NCBI GenBank assembly: GCA_003254885.1
Contig: QANT01005078.1
Coordinates: forward strand, 1 to 64,000
Length of the DNA stretch: 64,000 nt
Direction of reading: 5' to 3'
Origin: Purshia tridentata
Taxonomy: Eukaryota; Streptophyta; Magnoliopsida; Rosales; Rosaceae
Both the position numbers and the translations under genes were made by a program. The notes under the pieces are model-generated. The model had not been told where the DNA came from, ran no database searches, and saw nothing but the letters and a program-made list of their open reading frames with translations. Shown piece by piece: positions 12,796 to 24,882 of this stretch (position 1 is its first letter; each line of letters starts with the position of its first letter).

Positions 12796-14683
12796 TAGGC
12801 CGATGACCTAAAAGAAGGGCTTGATCGATTTCAAAATAACTAGCAAGTAAACTATTACAATGATAACTCTTTGTTTTTAACATTTTACATTTACCTTGAG
12901 TTTTAATAAACGTTGTTATGACATAACTATTACTTACGAAATTAAAACTATTTTAACAATAGTACAAGTCATTTACGTTAAAATCGCATCATCTCTTCCA
13001 TCATCTCTATTATCCACTCCAATTTTTTAAGGCAAAAGTTGACTTAAATATACTTAGTCTATATGTAAATGTCATATACTTTTTTTAAAATTATTATCAT
13101 TTATTAACTGTCATTCATGAATTTAAATTCATGATATATCTCTTCTATAAAAGAAAGACAAAGTATCATCATTAGACTAGATGGTTGATAATGTTATTGC
13201 CAATGTTATCATGGAAAGAAAAAAGATAATTTAGTGGGTACATGAAGGAAATTAAACATCATAGAGGATTGAATACTTTTCTTGGAATTCATTGACAAAT
13301 TAAAGATTGAATTTTGCTCAGTTGCATACCAGTTTCTCATTCAGCTTATTCTTTAAAGAACGCATGAAACTACATATATATACACTACAACATATGAATG
13401 TTTTTCAGGGACAAATAATTCTTCAAATAATTCTTTATTACCCAAACTTACAGGATTTGCCTCCAAATTTGTGGTGGATAAAATTAATAAACCCAGTACT
13501 GATCTGCAGAAAGGGATGAACATCCACCATGCACGACCATCAAATATGATTAGTTTGAATGTAAATTAGTTGGATTGATTGATTGATTGAATGAACTTTG
13601 AAAGATTCCCAATAGAGTTTTTGGTTCCCAAAATGATATCTACAAGCTGATGAAAACGTACGTAGTGTAACTACTTTGTTGGCATGGAGCTAGCAGCTGC
13701 TCTCCTTATTATTAAAGCTCAAAGAAGAAAGCGTTTGTCCACCAGTCCACTCCTCTCTTTACTCTTTAATGGTGGGTGTGGCTATCAGTATCAGTCGTAT
13801 CATATATCACGAGGGACCTCCCCGCACTGCCCAAACCCTAGAAATCCATATCCTTCCTACCAATCAAAAGTGGGTCTGCTTTTTTTTTTTTACAGTCTAA
13901 TGTTTGTTTGTTGTTGTGGTGGATATTTTATTGATCATTTCTCAACCTTTTTTGGGTGTTCTTGTAACAAATTAAACATCATCTCTGTGTTGCAAATTTT
14001 AAAATATCAATCACTAAGCCCCATGTGAGCAAGGTTTGCTTCAATTATTATCATATAAAATTACACTACACTTATGCTTTCTTGGTTCGATCTACTTATA
14101 ATATCTTACTATAAACTAATTAACCTTAATGCGACCATATCTTATAAAACTAATCCATAATTGGTTTTGTCTCACATGTGCAATAATGGCTTCATGGCCC
14201 ATTAAGTGTAAAGCTATTGCTGACAAGTGACAACAGAGTTTCCTCATATACTTGCTACATAAAATTATAATTTATACCCCTCTCTCTCTCTTTTATTTGT
14301 TGCAAATTATTATACAAACCATCTGATTTTTCTTTTTTCTTTTTGCTTTCTTTTTGGAGACAAAAACAGAGACGCAAGCAAATACATCAGTTGAGCAAGG
14401 GAAATAATGGAAGGCTTAATTATTAATAATAAACGGCAATCACATATGTTGTCACCGGCCCCTAATTAAATTTATAATTAAAAAGAGCTAGATCAAGTCT
14501 CCATTAAGCATAAGTGGCGTGGCATAACAAGATTCACACTTTCATTTCTAAGATTATAAATTAGTAGTGCTAAGAATCTCAAATTTGTGTATTAAATTTA
14601 AATCCAAAATAATGTGGCATATATTTATAAAAATGTTCACTTAGAACTTTACTAGATATTGGTTGTTAACGTTGATTAATTTA

Positions 14684-14880
14684 AATTCAATAATGCTACA
14701 CTTACCATATTTTTATACTATCTTATGTGGCAATTTACATGGTATCTATACAATATATACTAAAAAAATAAAAATAAAAATAAAAATCCTAAAAATAAGA
14801 AAATATCATGCTATAATGACACGTAAAATGTTACAACAAATATAGTATAAAAATATGGTAAGAATAGCATTATTGATTTA
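14684..14880. mobile_element. MITE, family A copy 1
   Basis: The arms are inverted copies: AATAATGCTACACTTACC at the left, and at the right, reverse complemented, AATAATGCTATTCTTACC, each followed by ATATTTTTATACTAT. The interior is A-rich with no reading frame. A relative with the same interior order (ttacatg, then aaaataaaaa, aaataagaaaatatc, aatgacacgtaaaat) lies at 21833-22032. Confidence 0.7.
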
Positions 14881-16394
14881 AATGTTCTCTTAATCTTATT
14901 TTTGGAAGTCTATACACTTTCATTAATTAAGCCTCAAAGCTAAAACAGCTACCATAATTGGAATGGCAGCAAACAACCAGAGAGGAAAATCCTCCTTCCA
15001 ACATAGATTTAGATTATCTCATTATTTCAATCAAAACCGTGTAATACAAATCTAAAGATTTATGTAACTTCATTCTCACCCAAAAGTGCTATGAATCTAT
15101 ACACATAAAATTAAAAGTGAAACAAAAACAAGTAGATGATCTAAATACGTCTAACATAATTTGTTAAATTACAAAAACTAAAATTCACATTCAGACAACG
15201 TAGAATCATTATCGATTTTAATTCACAATTTGACAACTTGTAAGATGAGAGAGGTAATATAAAAATGACCATATATATACATAATGTCATCATTTAATTT
15301 AAGTTAAAGTTTATGTAACTCTCAAATAATCTCTAGCGGATTGGTTGGAAATGGGAAAAGTAAAGTGCACTCTCATTAGGATAAACACTTTCCAGGCACT
15401 GAGCCAATTTTTTATTGAAAAACCAAGAAGCATAAAACGCCAAAAAATATTTGAATATTCAAAGGGGAATGAAACAGGAGCTTAGGAAATTAGAAATCTG
15501 AAGTTTTTTCCACTTACATAACAAAAGTGAAAAAGTTGTTTCTTTAATGAATAAAGTGCAGATTAAGGTCCCTATTAATCTTCCTTTAACATATAAATGT
15601 CTCAGATATCACCTCTGTGCCGTGCTCAGGTGTGTTCTGTTTGTGAAACAGTCTAGATACATATACTTACACACCTATATATAGTTCCTTTTTTTAGACA
15701 CGTACGAGGAATACGGGGAGCCGCCCCACGTGCTCCTTTCATCGATTATTTTTTCTATAATTAGAGGCAGGCCGGCCTTTCGCTTATCATAATCGGAAAT
15801 TAAATGTTTTCATAATCCATATTATGTGTATAGTACTAGGTGTAGGACCACCAAAATTTAGTTCAATTTTAATCATTATTTCACAGACTCTGCATCTTTA
15901 TTAGGCCAATTTCATAATTGTTGTTGTTGGTCACAGAATATTTCGATGAAAACTTAGTTATTTACGGAGTATTTAAGCTGCCGAGTCAGCAATGTCGGCA
16001 TGTGAAGTGGCAAACTGAAAGAAGCATGCATGATGCAAGTTAAGGCGATTGCCATGAAAATTGGACACGTATTGCAGGATGACAGAATAAATAAAAAATA
16101 AATGAAGGGTAAAACTATAAAATATAAAAAAAAAATATTTAGTAATATATTTATGGAAAAATTATAGCAAAAGGATTGCAACTATACTACATTTTGCAAT
16201 TGAGAATGCGAATTTCAAGTTGTTCCAATTAAGGACTATATCTATCAGTTTGTTTCAATCAAGAATTTACTGTTAAGTCTGTCAACATTTCTGTTAATTT
16301 TAAGGGCAATTTCATCTTTTTCGTCAACAAATAATGATAAACTAAAAAAACCCAAAATCTCAATTAAAAAAGAAAAACAATAAAAAAAATAGAA

Positions 16395-17250
16395 ATTTAG
16401 GATTAAGTACCTAATTTCAATACTTTTTTAGAAAATCAGTTTTGCTCATAATTTTTAGGTTTGACTACTAACTATTAAACTTAATTTTTAAAATAGGTCA
16501 CAAATTTAAAGCCCATTTGTTTTAGGCTTTATTTGTTTGACAAATTTGCCCTTCTATTGTCCTTTGACTCACATATGATGGGTCTTAGATAAAATTTATA
16601 AAGTTTCGACAAAATTATCCTTGATACTTTTATATTGGTTTAGAAATTAGTTAATATAGTCTCAACTTCAGTTTTAGTTGTGATTGAATAACAGTCACAG
16701 TTAAATTGTAATATAGTCACAGTTAGGTTGTGAATGAATTGAAATTTTTTTTTAAGAGAAATTGTATTACAATATAGTATAAATAGAGGTAAAAATAATA
16801 TTTTTACTCAAAATAATACTTAGGATAGTGGTGGGAGTTATCTTTTTCAACTTGCCAAGACAATTACAACTAAATTGTAAGACAGTCATAATTAATATGT
16901 GATTGAATTGATTTTTTTTAGTTTTAATACAATATAATATAAATTAATGTAATAGTATGAATATAATATGTATATATATACTATTGTAGTGGCATGTGAT
17001 GTAATATTTGTGAATTATAGTGCCATTTACTATATTATTATGTTTGACTTTTCAACTAGTACCTAATCTAAAATGCTATTAAATTTCAGTATCTAAACTA
17101 AAAAAATTATTGAAATTTGGTATTTAAAGTCAATTAACCTTAAAAAAAATCAATACAAATTATCAAAAAATCACATACAAACCCACAAATTTTTTTTCTT
17201 TTTCATTAATTTGTAGTAAACTATAAANAAAAAAAAAAAAAAAAACTTAA
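16395..17250. mobile_element. Element nested in the left TIR of the Mutator-like element
   Basis: The left arm of the host element is interrupted here relative to its right arm. Near the borders are imperfect inverted motifs: aagtacctaatttcaatact at about 16406, and at about 17103-17140 the reverse complement of aataccaaatttcaataatt. Inside are two loose direct copies of a block with gtcacagtta/gtcataatta followed by gattgaatt (about 16665-16780 and 16855-16950). No coding frame. Exact ends are uncertain by tens of bases. Confidence 0.5.
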
Positions 17251-17439
17251 AACAACTAAAAAATAATTTTTTTTTTTTTGGTTCTTCTTCCCCACCCAGC
17301 ACCAACCTCTCTCCCAAACCCCCTCCCTCAGAAACTCCCCTCTCCCATGCAACCCAGCCTCTGGCCCAGTGCCCCTTACCCCCACAACACCTTCTCGGCG
17401 TGGTGGTGCCCTTCCTTCCTCACTCCGACAGGCCCCCAC

Positions 17440-18030
17440 CCTAATGTCCCTCACTCTGACAACCTCCCTGCTGCAACCACCCTCCATGCTAGCAATTGTA
17501 TGAGAACTAACCCAAAATGACAAAGAACATGAAAACATAAGATAGAATAGATTAAAACTATCAATCTCATAATAAGAGCAGCCATGGCAATGAACCCTTT
17601 AATTAATTTAAGAAATATTGATATGTAGCCTTTATCCATTCATTTAAACCCGAGCATAACACTTTCTTTTCTGCTAAATAAGTTATTCACAATTAAAATT
17701 GGTCCAAAAAATAAAAATCAACCAAAGAGAACAATAGGTGTCTAAAGAGCCCAAAATATAACAAGAAAAACTAAGTTATTTTTCAGGAAAAACAGAAGGA
17801 ACTAGAAAAACTTGAGCCATGATCTACTTCTACAAGTAATAGAGATCCAAGCAGTCACCAAAATCAGTGGAATGGAAAAAAATAAAAGTCAAACTATGAT
17901 CATTAGAACTAGAAAAACTTGAGCCACGATCTACTTCTACAACTTGCATCAAGCTCTATGTCAGCCATGTAAACCAAAACAATCACTCCGACAACCTCCC
18001 TGAAGCAGCCACCCTCCATGCTAGCCATCT
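17440..18030. repeat. Direct repeats inside the Mutator-like element
   Basis: Two pairs are visible. One contains gacaacctccctg followed by ccaccctccatgctagc, at about 17458-17493 and 17989-18026. The other contains gaactagaaaaacttgagcc, at about 17799-17837 and 17907-17943. They indicate internal duplication of the element's unique part. Confidence 0.65.
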
Positions 18031-18525
18031 CTCTCTTTCTCTTTCTACCTAGCGTTCCAGATCTGGGCTGGAATTGGATGGGCTTGCGGTGGAGGCGTGG
18101 GACTAGATCTTGGTGGGGCATGGCTAAGGGTGGAAGCGGGGCTGCGTTGCATGGGGGGGTCGTTGGGGTAGGGAGAGGAGCTGCGGGGGGAGGGGGTTTG
18201 GGGGAGAGTTTGGTGCTGCTGAATGGGGATTGGGGAAGAACCAGGGAAAAAAAATCATCAATTTGAGTTTTTTGGTTTGATTTTTTTTTATTGTTTTTCT
18301 TTTTTAATTGAGTTTTTGGGTTTTTTTATTTTATCATTATTTTTTTGATAAAAAGACGAAATTGCCCTTAAAGTTAATGGAAATGTTGACAGACTTAGCG
18401 ATAAATCCTTGATTGAAACAAACTGATAGATATAGTCCGTAATTGGAACAACTTGAAATTCGCATCCTCAATTGTAAAACATGGTATAATTGTAGTCCTT
18501 TTGTTAAAATTTTCCCTATATATAA

Positions 18526-20244
18526 CTATTACAATTCGTGTTGTAGTGATAATGAAAGTGAACTAGTGATTAAATTAAATAAGTCAATAATTGAGAGAAG
18601 TAGACAATCCGTATATGTACTGTGAAAATGTTGAAAACGATGCGTAGAGAGATATCTGAAGAGGGGATTGGTGGCATTTGGGATCCGACTCGACTCCACA
18701 GATCTAAAAGTAGAAAAACCTCTTTTACATGGAAAAGGAGAAGCATCTCAATAATTAGTTGAACCATCTTCATTCTTCATTCTTGAGTTGGTTGGAATCA
18801 AATCTTTTATATCTATCAAATTTATCATGATGCTTTAGATGATAAAGTTATTGGAGCTGTACGAAAATTAGCTTACTTGGACCACTAGGAATCTGCCAAC
18901 TTTTCATTTGAGATTTTTATGCTTCAAGTGCCATAGACTACTAGACTAGTGCAACAAATGTCAAACAATCTTTTCTTGTTTCTTCAATTCTTTCTTCTCT
19001 ATTCCAAAGTGCTTCGGCAACATTCACATGTGTGGGAATAGGATTAGAGGAGGTGCTTATCTAACCAAATAGGAACTGATTTAAGATGTTAGAAAGATAA
19101 TACATTTTTATTTATTTTTTATTTTTATGGAGAAACAGATAAATTTTAGAGAATTGATGATTCGAACTCAAGATGTTGTACAAAACAAAGCAAAGAAAAC
19201 TCTCATGCCATGTAAGACAATTACGGTACGAAATATGCCAATAATTCATGTATATCAAATTAATATATTCATATTTGATGATAGATATATTTTTTCAACT
19301 ACACAAATATTGTGGAGGACGTTGATATTCGTTTTGAGAAGCTGTCACCAGCAGATATAAAGGATCGATTCCCGTACGATATAATTGAGCATGAAAGCAG
19401 AAAAAGTATGATTTGAATTTGATATGAGTTCATGGATACCCAATCGATGTGGTACTTTTGAACACACGTACAGAAACCTTAAGACTGTTATAGTCAACTT
19501 AGACCCCTTCTTTTGCATCCCTAGGAAGCTAGAAAAGTATTGACAATGTAAGAGAGGGAGCAACATTAATTAGCAGTGCCTTGAGTATGTCCAGGATTGC
19601 TTCTATTTGCACTATAACATAAATAGTTAAATCTCATTGTTGCATGTGTTAAAAGGCTCCAATATAAGTGGCCAGTAGTAGCAACCCATGAAAATGCATC
19701 TACTGTGGACCCCAAGGAATATGCAATAAGATGACCCATCATCCAAATGGGGCCATCTCAAAAGATTAACAGAACAAAGCCACCAACCGACTAACCCCTA
19801 ATATAAACCCTAATAAAATATTCTTATTATAGTTGCATAATATATGTTAATTGATATATTGAATTCGAATTCACCAACACTGTACCGCGTACGAGTTCGG
19901 GATGTCTGTGCTGGGCCAAGTTACTCCGAATTGGGCTTCTTGACAAGAGGATCCACCTTCTAATCTTGACCAACGTTGACTGCTAGCTTGTTGTTATTGG
20001 CAAGTACGTGCCATTAACCTGGATCAATAATAATTTGTAATAACAAAGCCATTAATTTGGTTTTTTTAATTCTAGAACAACTTCGTACCGCCTACGTCTA
20101 AAATTCATAGTAAGGCCTTTGTTTTGTCACCATTGTACAAGACAATAGCGTAAGCCTCAAGTCACCTACCAATCAACGCCAATATAACTTGATGATCTGC
20201 CACCACAACCTCTAACCCTAATCCTCTTTGTGTGTCTCTCCACC
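18526..20244. other. Intergenic, upstream of first ATL gene
   Basis: No gene is seen. Around 19127-19220 a stretch read on the minus strand carries GAGTTCGAATC and a TGGCATGAGAG motif, a possible decayed SINE. The 80 bases before 20245 form a probable leader. Confidence 0.45.
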
Positions 20245-20727
20245 ATGGACGGATCACAGCAACACCGGAGACTTGAATTCAGCCCAATTCTCATAGGCCT
20301 TATTGGCGTCGCCGCGGGAGCTATCATTGTCGCGACCTACCATTGCCTTGTCAACAACTGTTGCTGCACCCAAAGCCGCATACAAAACGCCGTCGCACAA
20401 CAAAGTGAACGACAAGGGCTAGGGGTTGAAATTACGAACCACAACCGCAGGTCTATGAGAGCGAGCAATTCGGCGGCGCAGTTGATGCCGATGTTCAGGT
20501 ACGGGAGAGAGTGCAAAGAGGGAATGTGCGCGGTGTGCTTGTGCGAGTTCAAAGATGGGGAGACGATTCGGGTGTTGACGGAATGCATGCACTTATTTCA
20601 TGTGGGCTGCATTGATGTGTGGCTTCGCTTACACTCTAACTGCCCGCTTTGTCGCACTGATGTTATGCCTCCTCCCCAACAACACGTTGTGTTATCGATG
20701 CCAACTTTTACAAGTTTGGCTGTTTAG
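20245..20727 (+). CDS. ATL-type RING-H2 E3 ubiquitin ligase, 160 aa
   Basis: Single exon. I chose the ATG at 20245 (context ACCATGG, starts MDGSQQHRR); the frame is open a little further upstream but without an ATG. One N-terminal membrane segment is visible at about residues 17-35 ([20 protein letters not shown]). The RING-H2 finger is at about residues 98-140: [22 protein letters not shown], giving the C-x2-C...C-x-H-x2-H-x2-C...C-x2-C ligand order with the conserved Trp after VGCIDVW. ATL proteins pass ubiquitin from an E2 to membrane-linked targets and are often stress or sugar responsive and intronless, as here. The typical GLD motif before the RING is weak. The substrate cannot be read from sequence. 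Confidence 0.9.
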   Translation: MDGSQQHRRLEFSPILIGLIGVAAGAIIVATYHCLVNNCCCTQSRIQNAVAQQSERQGLGVEITNHNRRSMRASNSAAQLMPMFRYGRECKEGMCAVCLCEFKDGETIRVLTECMHLFHVGCIDVWLRLHSNCPLCRTDVMPPPQQHVVLSMPTFTSLAV

Positions 20728-21832
20728 TTGGGCATGCATATTACTCAAGTTAGTGGGTGCTTTGGTAAATTAATGAAAAATTGGACCTATCATGTAAATG
20801 TTTGGTCAATTTTGTATTAATTATTTGACGAGGGTATATAACTCTGTAGGTGCAATTATACTTCATGAGCGAAGTCTTTAAATCAAGTCCAGAATGACCT
20901 AGATGCACCAAGGAAAAGAATAGAAGAAGCATTTGACTCATTCGTGCATGTTTCACTTGGCTTTGGGGGATATAGCTCAATTGTAGCTATTGGGTCGTTG
21001 CGATTACGGGTTGGAATGAGGATCAAGGTACTTACGGTTGAGCTATAGGCTTGGTATAAGTCTGCAGTATATTTTGAATGGGCCTCCTTTAAAATCAGGG
21101 TCTTAACCAACCCAACAGAACTTACCTAAGTCTGCTATAAGTCTGCTTTATATTTTGAATGGCCCCATACATCTTAGCCCACACTAAGCTACTTGGATAT
21201 AGATCATAATCGGGCTCAGGCCATAGTTAGAATTCTCAAATTAATTCAAAGCGTATTCAGGTCACGGTTGAGTTATTTGAATTACGTTTTGAAGCATCTG
21301 GACGACCACATTACTCGTCCCTCAACTTGCAAGCATGCACCCTCTGATGATCTGATCCTTATCATTATCAGCAGCAGTCATTTTATAGTTTTGTTTCTTG
21401 TTCATCATTAATTTTTTTGCAAAATGGCGCAGTGAGAAGAAGGTACGTACAGATCGACATGACTCTAGGTCTAGGCCATTATAGAATCTGCAACCGGCCC
21501 ATGGCTACCGGTCCAGCAGCTTCAGCCTAGCTGAGTGCCTGGGCTGGTTTTATTCTTGTCCATTACCAAGGTCCAAATTACTGACAAATTCCTACCGGTA
21601 AGACCGAAAACAGCCGCTGTAATATACCGACTCATCGACATACTGAATTTCTCAATCTCATCCCCTAAAAATTCTACTTGCAAATGTATTTTTAACCTCT
21701 TAAATTTAGATCAACTTACTTTTGCGTTATTAGAGTATAAATCTTTCCATTTAGATTTATTTATACGTAATACATTATTTGTACTATAAACAAACATCTA
21801 ACGATGCATAACTCGTCGTATTTATATTATGA

Positions 21833-22032
21833 ACAATGCTACATTTATCATATTTTTATATTATAATTTTATATTTTCTTATTTCGCAATTTACATGACA
21901 TTCATATATTAGATACTAAAAAATTAAAAATAAAAACCACATAAATAAGAAAATATCCTATTAATATAATAATGACACGTAAAATACTACAACAAACATA
22001 ATATAAAATTTTAATAAAAATAACATTATTAT
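21833..22032. mobile_element. MITE, family A copy 2
   Basis: It begins gaacaatgctacatttatca and ends with the inverted counterpart taataaaaataacattatt. It shares interior blocks in the same order as the copy at 14684-14880 (ttacatgacat, ataaataagaaaatatc, aatgacacgtaaaat, acaacaaa). More diverged at the ends than copy 1, so probably older. Confidence 0.65.
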
Positions 22033-22301
22033 TATATTATTAATAGTGATAAATAAACTCATCGACACCTACAAATCAAAAAATCATTTACAAAATTAAT
22101 ACGAATGTTTCTGCATTGTATGATTATAATAAATGCTGTACAACGTGTAGCCATTTTTTATAATACTAAAAACTTGTCCTGAAACCCCATATATTCTCCT
22201 CCAATAATTGCTCCCTCACAAATCCAAACAAAAACACAACACACATTCACACAAAACTCCAACCTTCATCTTCCAACTCCACCAAAAACTCAAATTAAAT
22301 A

Positions 22302-22384
22302 AAATTCCAAAACCTCACCCCCCACCTTTTCTCTCTCTCTCAAATTCCAAAACCTCACCCCCAACCCCCCACCTTCTCTCTCTC
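22302..22384 (+). repeat. Duplicated leader unit before second ATL gene
   Basis: aaattccaaaacctcacccc followed by a CCACCTTCTCTCTCTC tract occurs twice in a row (about 22302-22341 and 22342-22384), directly upstream of the ATG at 22390. CT-rich tracts of this kind are common in plant core promoters and 5' UTRs. Confidence 0.75.
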
Positions 22385-22389
22385 CTATC

Positions 22390-22920
22390 ATGGAGAACGC
22401 ACCCACCATCCTAAACAAACCGCCCCCGCCCTTCCCAGCGCCGCCGAGAAGCGTAGACTTCTCCGCCCTCGAATTCATCCTCGGCCTCATCGCCGTCATC
22501 ACCATCCCCGCCCTCATCTACGCCGCCTTCTTTGCCATCAAGTGCCCTCCAAACCCCTTCCGCCGCCGCCACCGCCACCGCACCGACCCGGCCCGTTCCG
22601 AACCGGACGCCCACAACCGCCCGGAGGCTATTTCGGACCTCAAGTACCAGAAAGAGACCCACGTGAAGGATATCGGGACGGAGTGCCCGGTGTGCCTCTC
22701 CGTCTTCGCCGACGGCGAAGAGGTGCGGCTGCTGAGAGCGTGCAAGCACTCCTTCCACGCTTCTTGTATTAACATGTGGTTTAAGGAGCACTCCAACTGC
22801 CCCATTTGTCGAGCTTCCGTCGCTGTCGACCGGAGTAGTAGTAATAATAGAGTTGCGGCGGCCGCGGGAGATCGCGATGATCTGCAACAAGGTTTGCCTG
22901 ACGCTTCCGCTTTGGTTTGA
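22390..22920 (+). CDS. ATL-type RING-H2 E3 ubiquitin ligase, 176 aa
   Basis: Single exon from the first ATG after the CT-rich leader. The N-terminus is proline-rich (NKPPPPFPAPP), followed by a membrane segment at about residues 27-50 (LEFILGLIAVITIPALIYAA). An arginine/histidine-rich stretch (RRRHRHR) follows as a cytosolic stop-transfer. The RING-H2 finger is at about residues 98-140: ECPVCLSVF, ADGEEVRLLRAC, CKHSFHASC, NCPICR, with all eight metal ligands and the conserved Trp in NMW. The gene is very GC-rich compared with its surroundings, typical of intronless plant ATL genes. It resembles the short ATL subgroup around ATL33, but that placement is from memory. Role: membrane-bound ubiquitin ligase, targets unknown. 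Confidence 0.9.
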   Translation: MENAPTILNKPPPPFPAPPRSVDFSALEFILGLIAVITIPALIYAAFFAIKCPPNPFRRRHRHRTDPARSEPDAHNRPEAISDLKYQKETHVKDIGTECPVCLSVFADGEEVRLLRACKHSFHASCINMWFKEHSNCPICRASVAVDRSSSNNRVAAAAGDRDDLQQGLPDASALV

Positions 22921-23609
22921 CACTAAATTTTTGGGTTTTTGTTTTGTTTGGTTTTTTTTTTTCTGGTGTTGGGTTTGGCTGGAAGAAGAAGATGATGATG
23001 ACAAGATGCGGGAGCAGCTGGAACTATATTGCTTAATTCTTTTTTGCTTTTTCAAGTTCGATATTACTCACCGACAACAAATTAAGTTGTGTAGCTACTA
23101 GGGTAGCTTAATTTTTACTGGAGATCAAAAGGGTTTAAGAAATTAATGCCAGAAGTAGTAATTAATTTATGATTCATTTTCATTCTCACATTTTAATTGA
23201 ATAAAATGGAAGGTTGTTTGAGCTGAATTATAACTGTCAGACTCAGACGTGTAAATCGCGAGAAGAAAAAGTGAAGAAAAAAACAGTGGAGTTGAGCTAA
23301 GTGATTTGTGATGAGTGGATATACGTGCAGCATCTCTTTTTGTGTCTTTCGTCCCGTTAATATTTTTAATTTTTTAATTTTCCCATGCCTTTTTGGTCAA
23401 TTACAAATGTAGACCTTGTGTTTCTTTAATCAAATTTAGTTTAGAATTGGCTCTTGGGTGGGAACCGTGGGATTAAACAAATATAAAATTTCTGCCCTCT
23501 ATTTATTTTTTATTAGTTCTGTCATTAATTTAAATTCAGGATTAATTTGGTGCGTACGTACGTGTCATACATCTGAAGGTTGTTTTTTTGGTTAGGTCTG
23601 TGAGAAGCA

Positions 23610-23725
23610 CTGTAGTGTGTGTAGTGGAGTGGTTAAGTCATGATGTTTTCTTTAGAAGGGCGTAAGTTCATACAGCACGTAATATGATGTTGTTGCTTTC
23701 TAATTTATTAATTAAAAAAAAAAAA
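23610..23725 (+). mobile_element. Possible tRNA-derived SINE
   Basis: GTAGTGGAGTGGTTAAG resembles an A-box region, AAGTTCATAC about 35 bases on a weak B box, and the segment ends in an A-rich tail of about 13 A after a short unique body. The arrangement fits a short SINE; the weak B box limits confidence. Confidence 0.35.
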
Positions 23726-24874
23726 CGAAAAATTAGTTTCTTAATTGAACAACACAAGTCTAAAGTTGCACGTCAACCCAGTCGACGTTTAATGCTTGAT
23801 TAGATGGTGCTACCGACCTAGCTACCTAGTTGGTTATGAAATTAATGATAATTAATTAACGACTTCATTATGTATAAACTGTGTATCTAGGTGGATATAC
23901 AATCTTACAGTGGGGAAAAATGTGAGTCTATTGAAAACAAGTATATATTATAATTTATTAATATTATATTTTATAAGTATAGATATTTTGTTTATTCATA
24001 TTATAACACGTACGTACATGTCAAGGACCAAATTTATTTTTCAAAACAATAAACTTGTATCATTAATGCTTATTTGGATAACTACATGTATATACATATG
24101 CTGCTTAGTACTGAAAATTAAATAAAGAGAAGGGATAGCTCTCCATCTATATGGAGGTGCCAAGTGGTAACTGGTAACATAGATCATTGTAAACTAGTCT
24201 AATTTGGTTGGCTAGGGAAGCCAAATGATTCAGTTATTTGAATTTTTAATTGGGGAGGAAATTTCCATTGTCACAAATCAACACGAGTCATGATCAGATA
24301 TATATGGCCCATTTCGTACGAAAACCTTTTTCCAGTATTGTCTTATTAATTTGTGTTCTCTCCACAGACTTTGCCCCTTCACGCATTCAGTTGGTCATCT
24401 GTGTACCTTTAAATTAAGTCTTTAATAAGTATACATTGTACCTTATAATTAATTAAATTTCGAATTTTGAGAATTTAAAAATAACTAAATAATTTCAATT
24501 TTGTTAAAAATTTAAACAAAAATAATTAATATTTTTAACAAAATTTCGATTCGGTAATATTTTAAAACCTTAAATAAATGTAAGGACATTTTTGAAATTT
24601 AATTTTATGCTTATAATAAAAACTTAACAAAATTAGAAAATTAGCTAGTTTAAGAGATGATCTAAATCTCAAGCTTTAGTTTATACCTATGAAGGAATAA
24701 GTACCACTCCGATGGCACGGTATGTATATGTCTCACCTAAACATGATGAGGTGAGGAAGGGCCATTCATATGGGAAACCCATATCCATCGATCGAAGCTT
24801 TTGAAACCAAGCAAGAGAAGAAAGAATGATTCTATTTCAATTGGTAAAGTTTTGTGTAAATATTCTTTGTCAAA

Positions 24875-24882
24875 TATAAATA
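24875..24882 (+). promoter_or_regulatory. TATA box of RTM2-like gene
   Basis: TATAAATA lies 57 bases before the ATG at 24932, implying a leader of about 25-30 bases. Confidence 0.6.

Larger units (their letters stand above)
11834..16145. other. Gene-empty AT-rich DNA
   Basis: The first 250 bases form the promoter and leader side of the IDM2-like gene. After that I see no coding gene over 4.3 kb. It contains a SINE-like piece near 12.6 kb and a MITE at 14.7 kb, listed separately. A stretch at 13684-14028 is open but shows no domain and reads into low-complexity T runs. Confidence 0.5.
16155..18516. mobile_element. Mutator-like non-autonomous element with long TIRs, 2.36 kb
   Basis: The left end starts GGAAAAATTATAGCAAAAGG and the right end, reverse complemented, GGGAAAATTTTAACAAAAGG (17 of 20 match). 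The inverted match runs on for about 230 bases (16155-16394 against 18516-18280) and resumes in the GC-rich blocks near 17280-17400 and 18130-18245, so nearly the whole element is a giant inverted repeat around a middle of about 500 bases. Flanking 9-mers TATATTTAT (16146-16154) and TATATATAA (18517-18525) agree at 7 of 9, as expected for a Mutator-type 9-bp target duplication. No transposase is present. The left arm is split by a second element. The ambiguous base at 17227 lies in a poly-A run. Confidence 0.7.
20728..22389. other. Intergenic between two ATL genes
   Basis: It contains the 3' region of the first gene, a short direct repeat (ataagtctgc followed by tatattttgaatgg, at about 21056 and 21138), MITE family A copy 2 (21833-22032), and a C-rich leader with a duplicated 40-base unit before the second gene. 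No further gene is seen. Confidence 0.5.

Noticed and set aside
13684-14028. 114-codon frame starting MELAAALLIIKAQ
   Set aside because: No domain, ends in T-run low complexity, and no promoter or splice context found.
15727-15732. Isolated CACGTG G-box
   Set aside because: No gene lies near enough to make it meaningful; expected by chance.
17221-17538. Open frames in the C-rich block
   Set aside because: They lie inside the Mutator-like element and are low-complexity Pro/Arg-rich translations of C-rich DNA.
22411-23055. 214-codon minus-strand frame
   Set aside because: Antisense to the second ATL gene, whose RING-H2 motif is unmistakable; high GC keeps all frames open.
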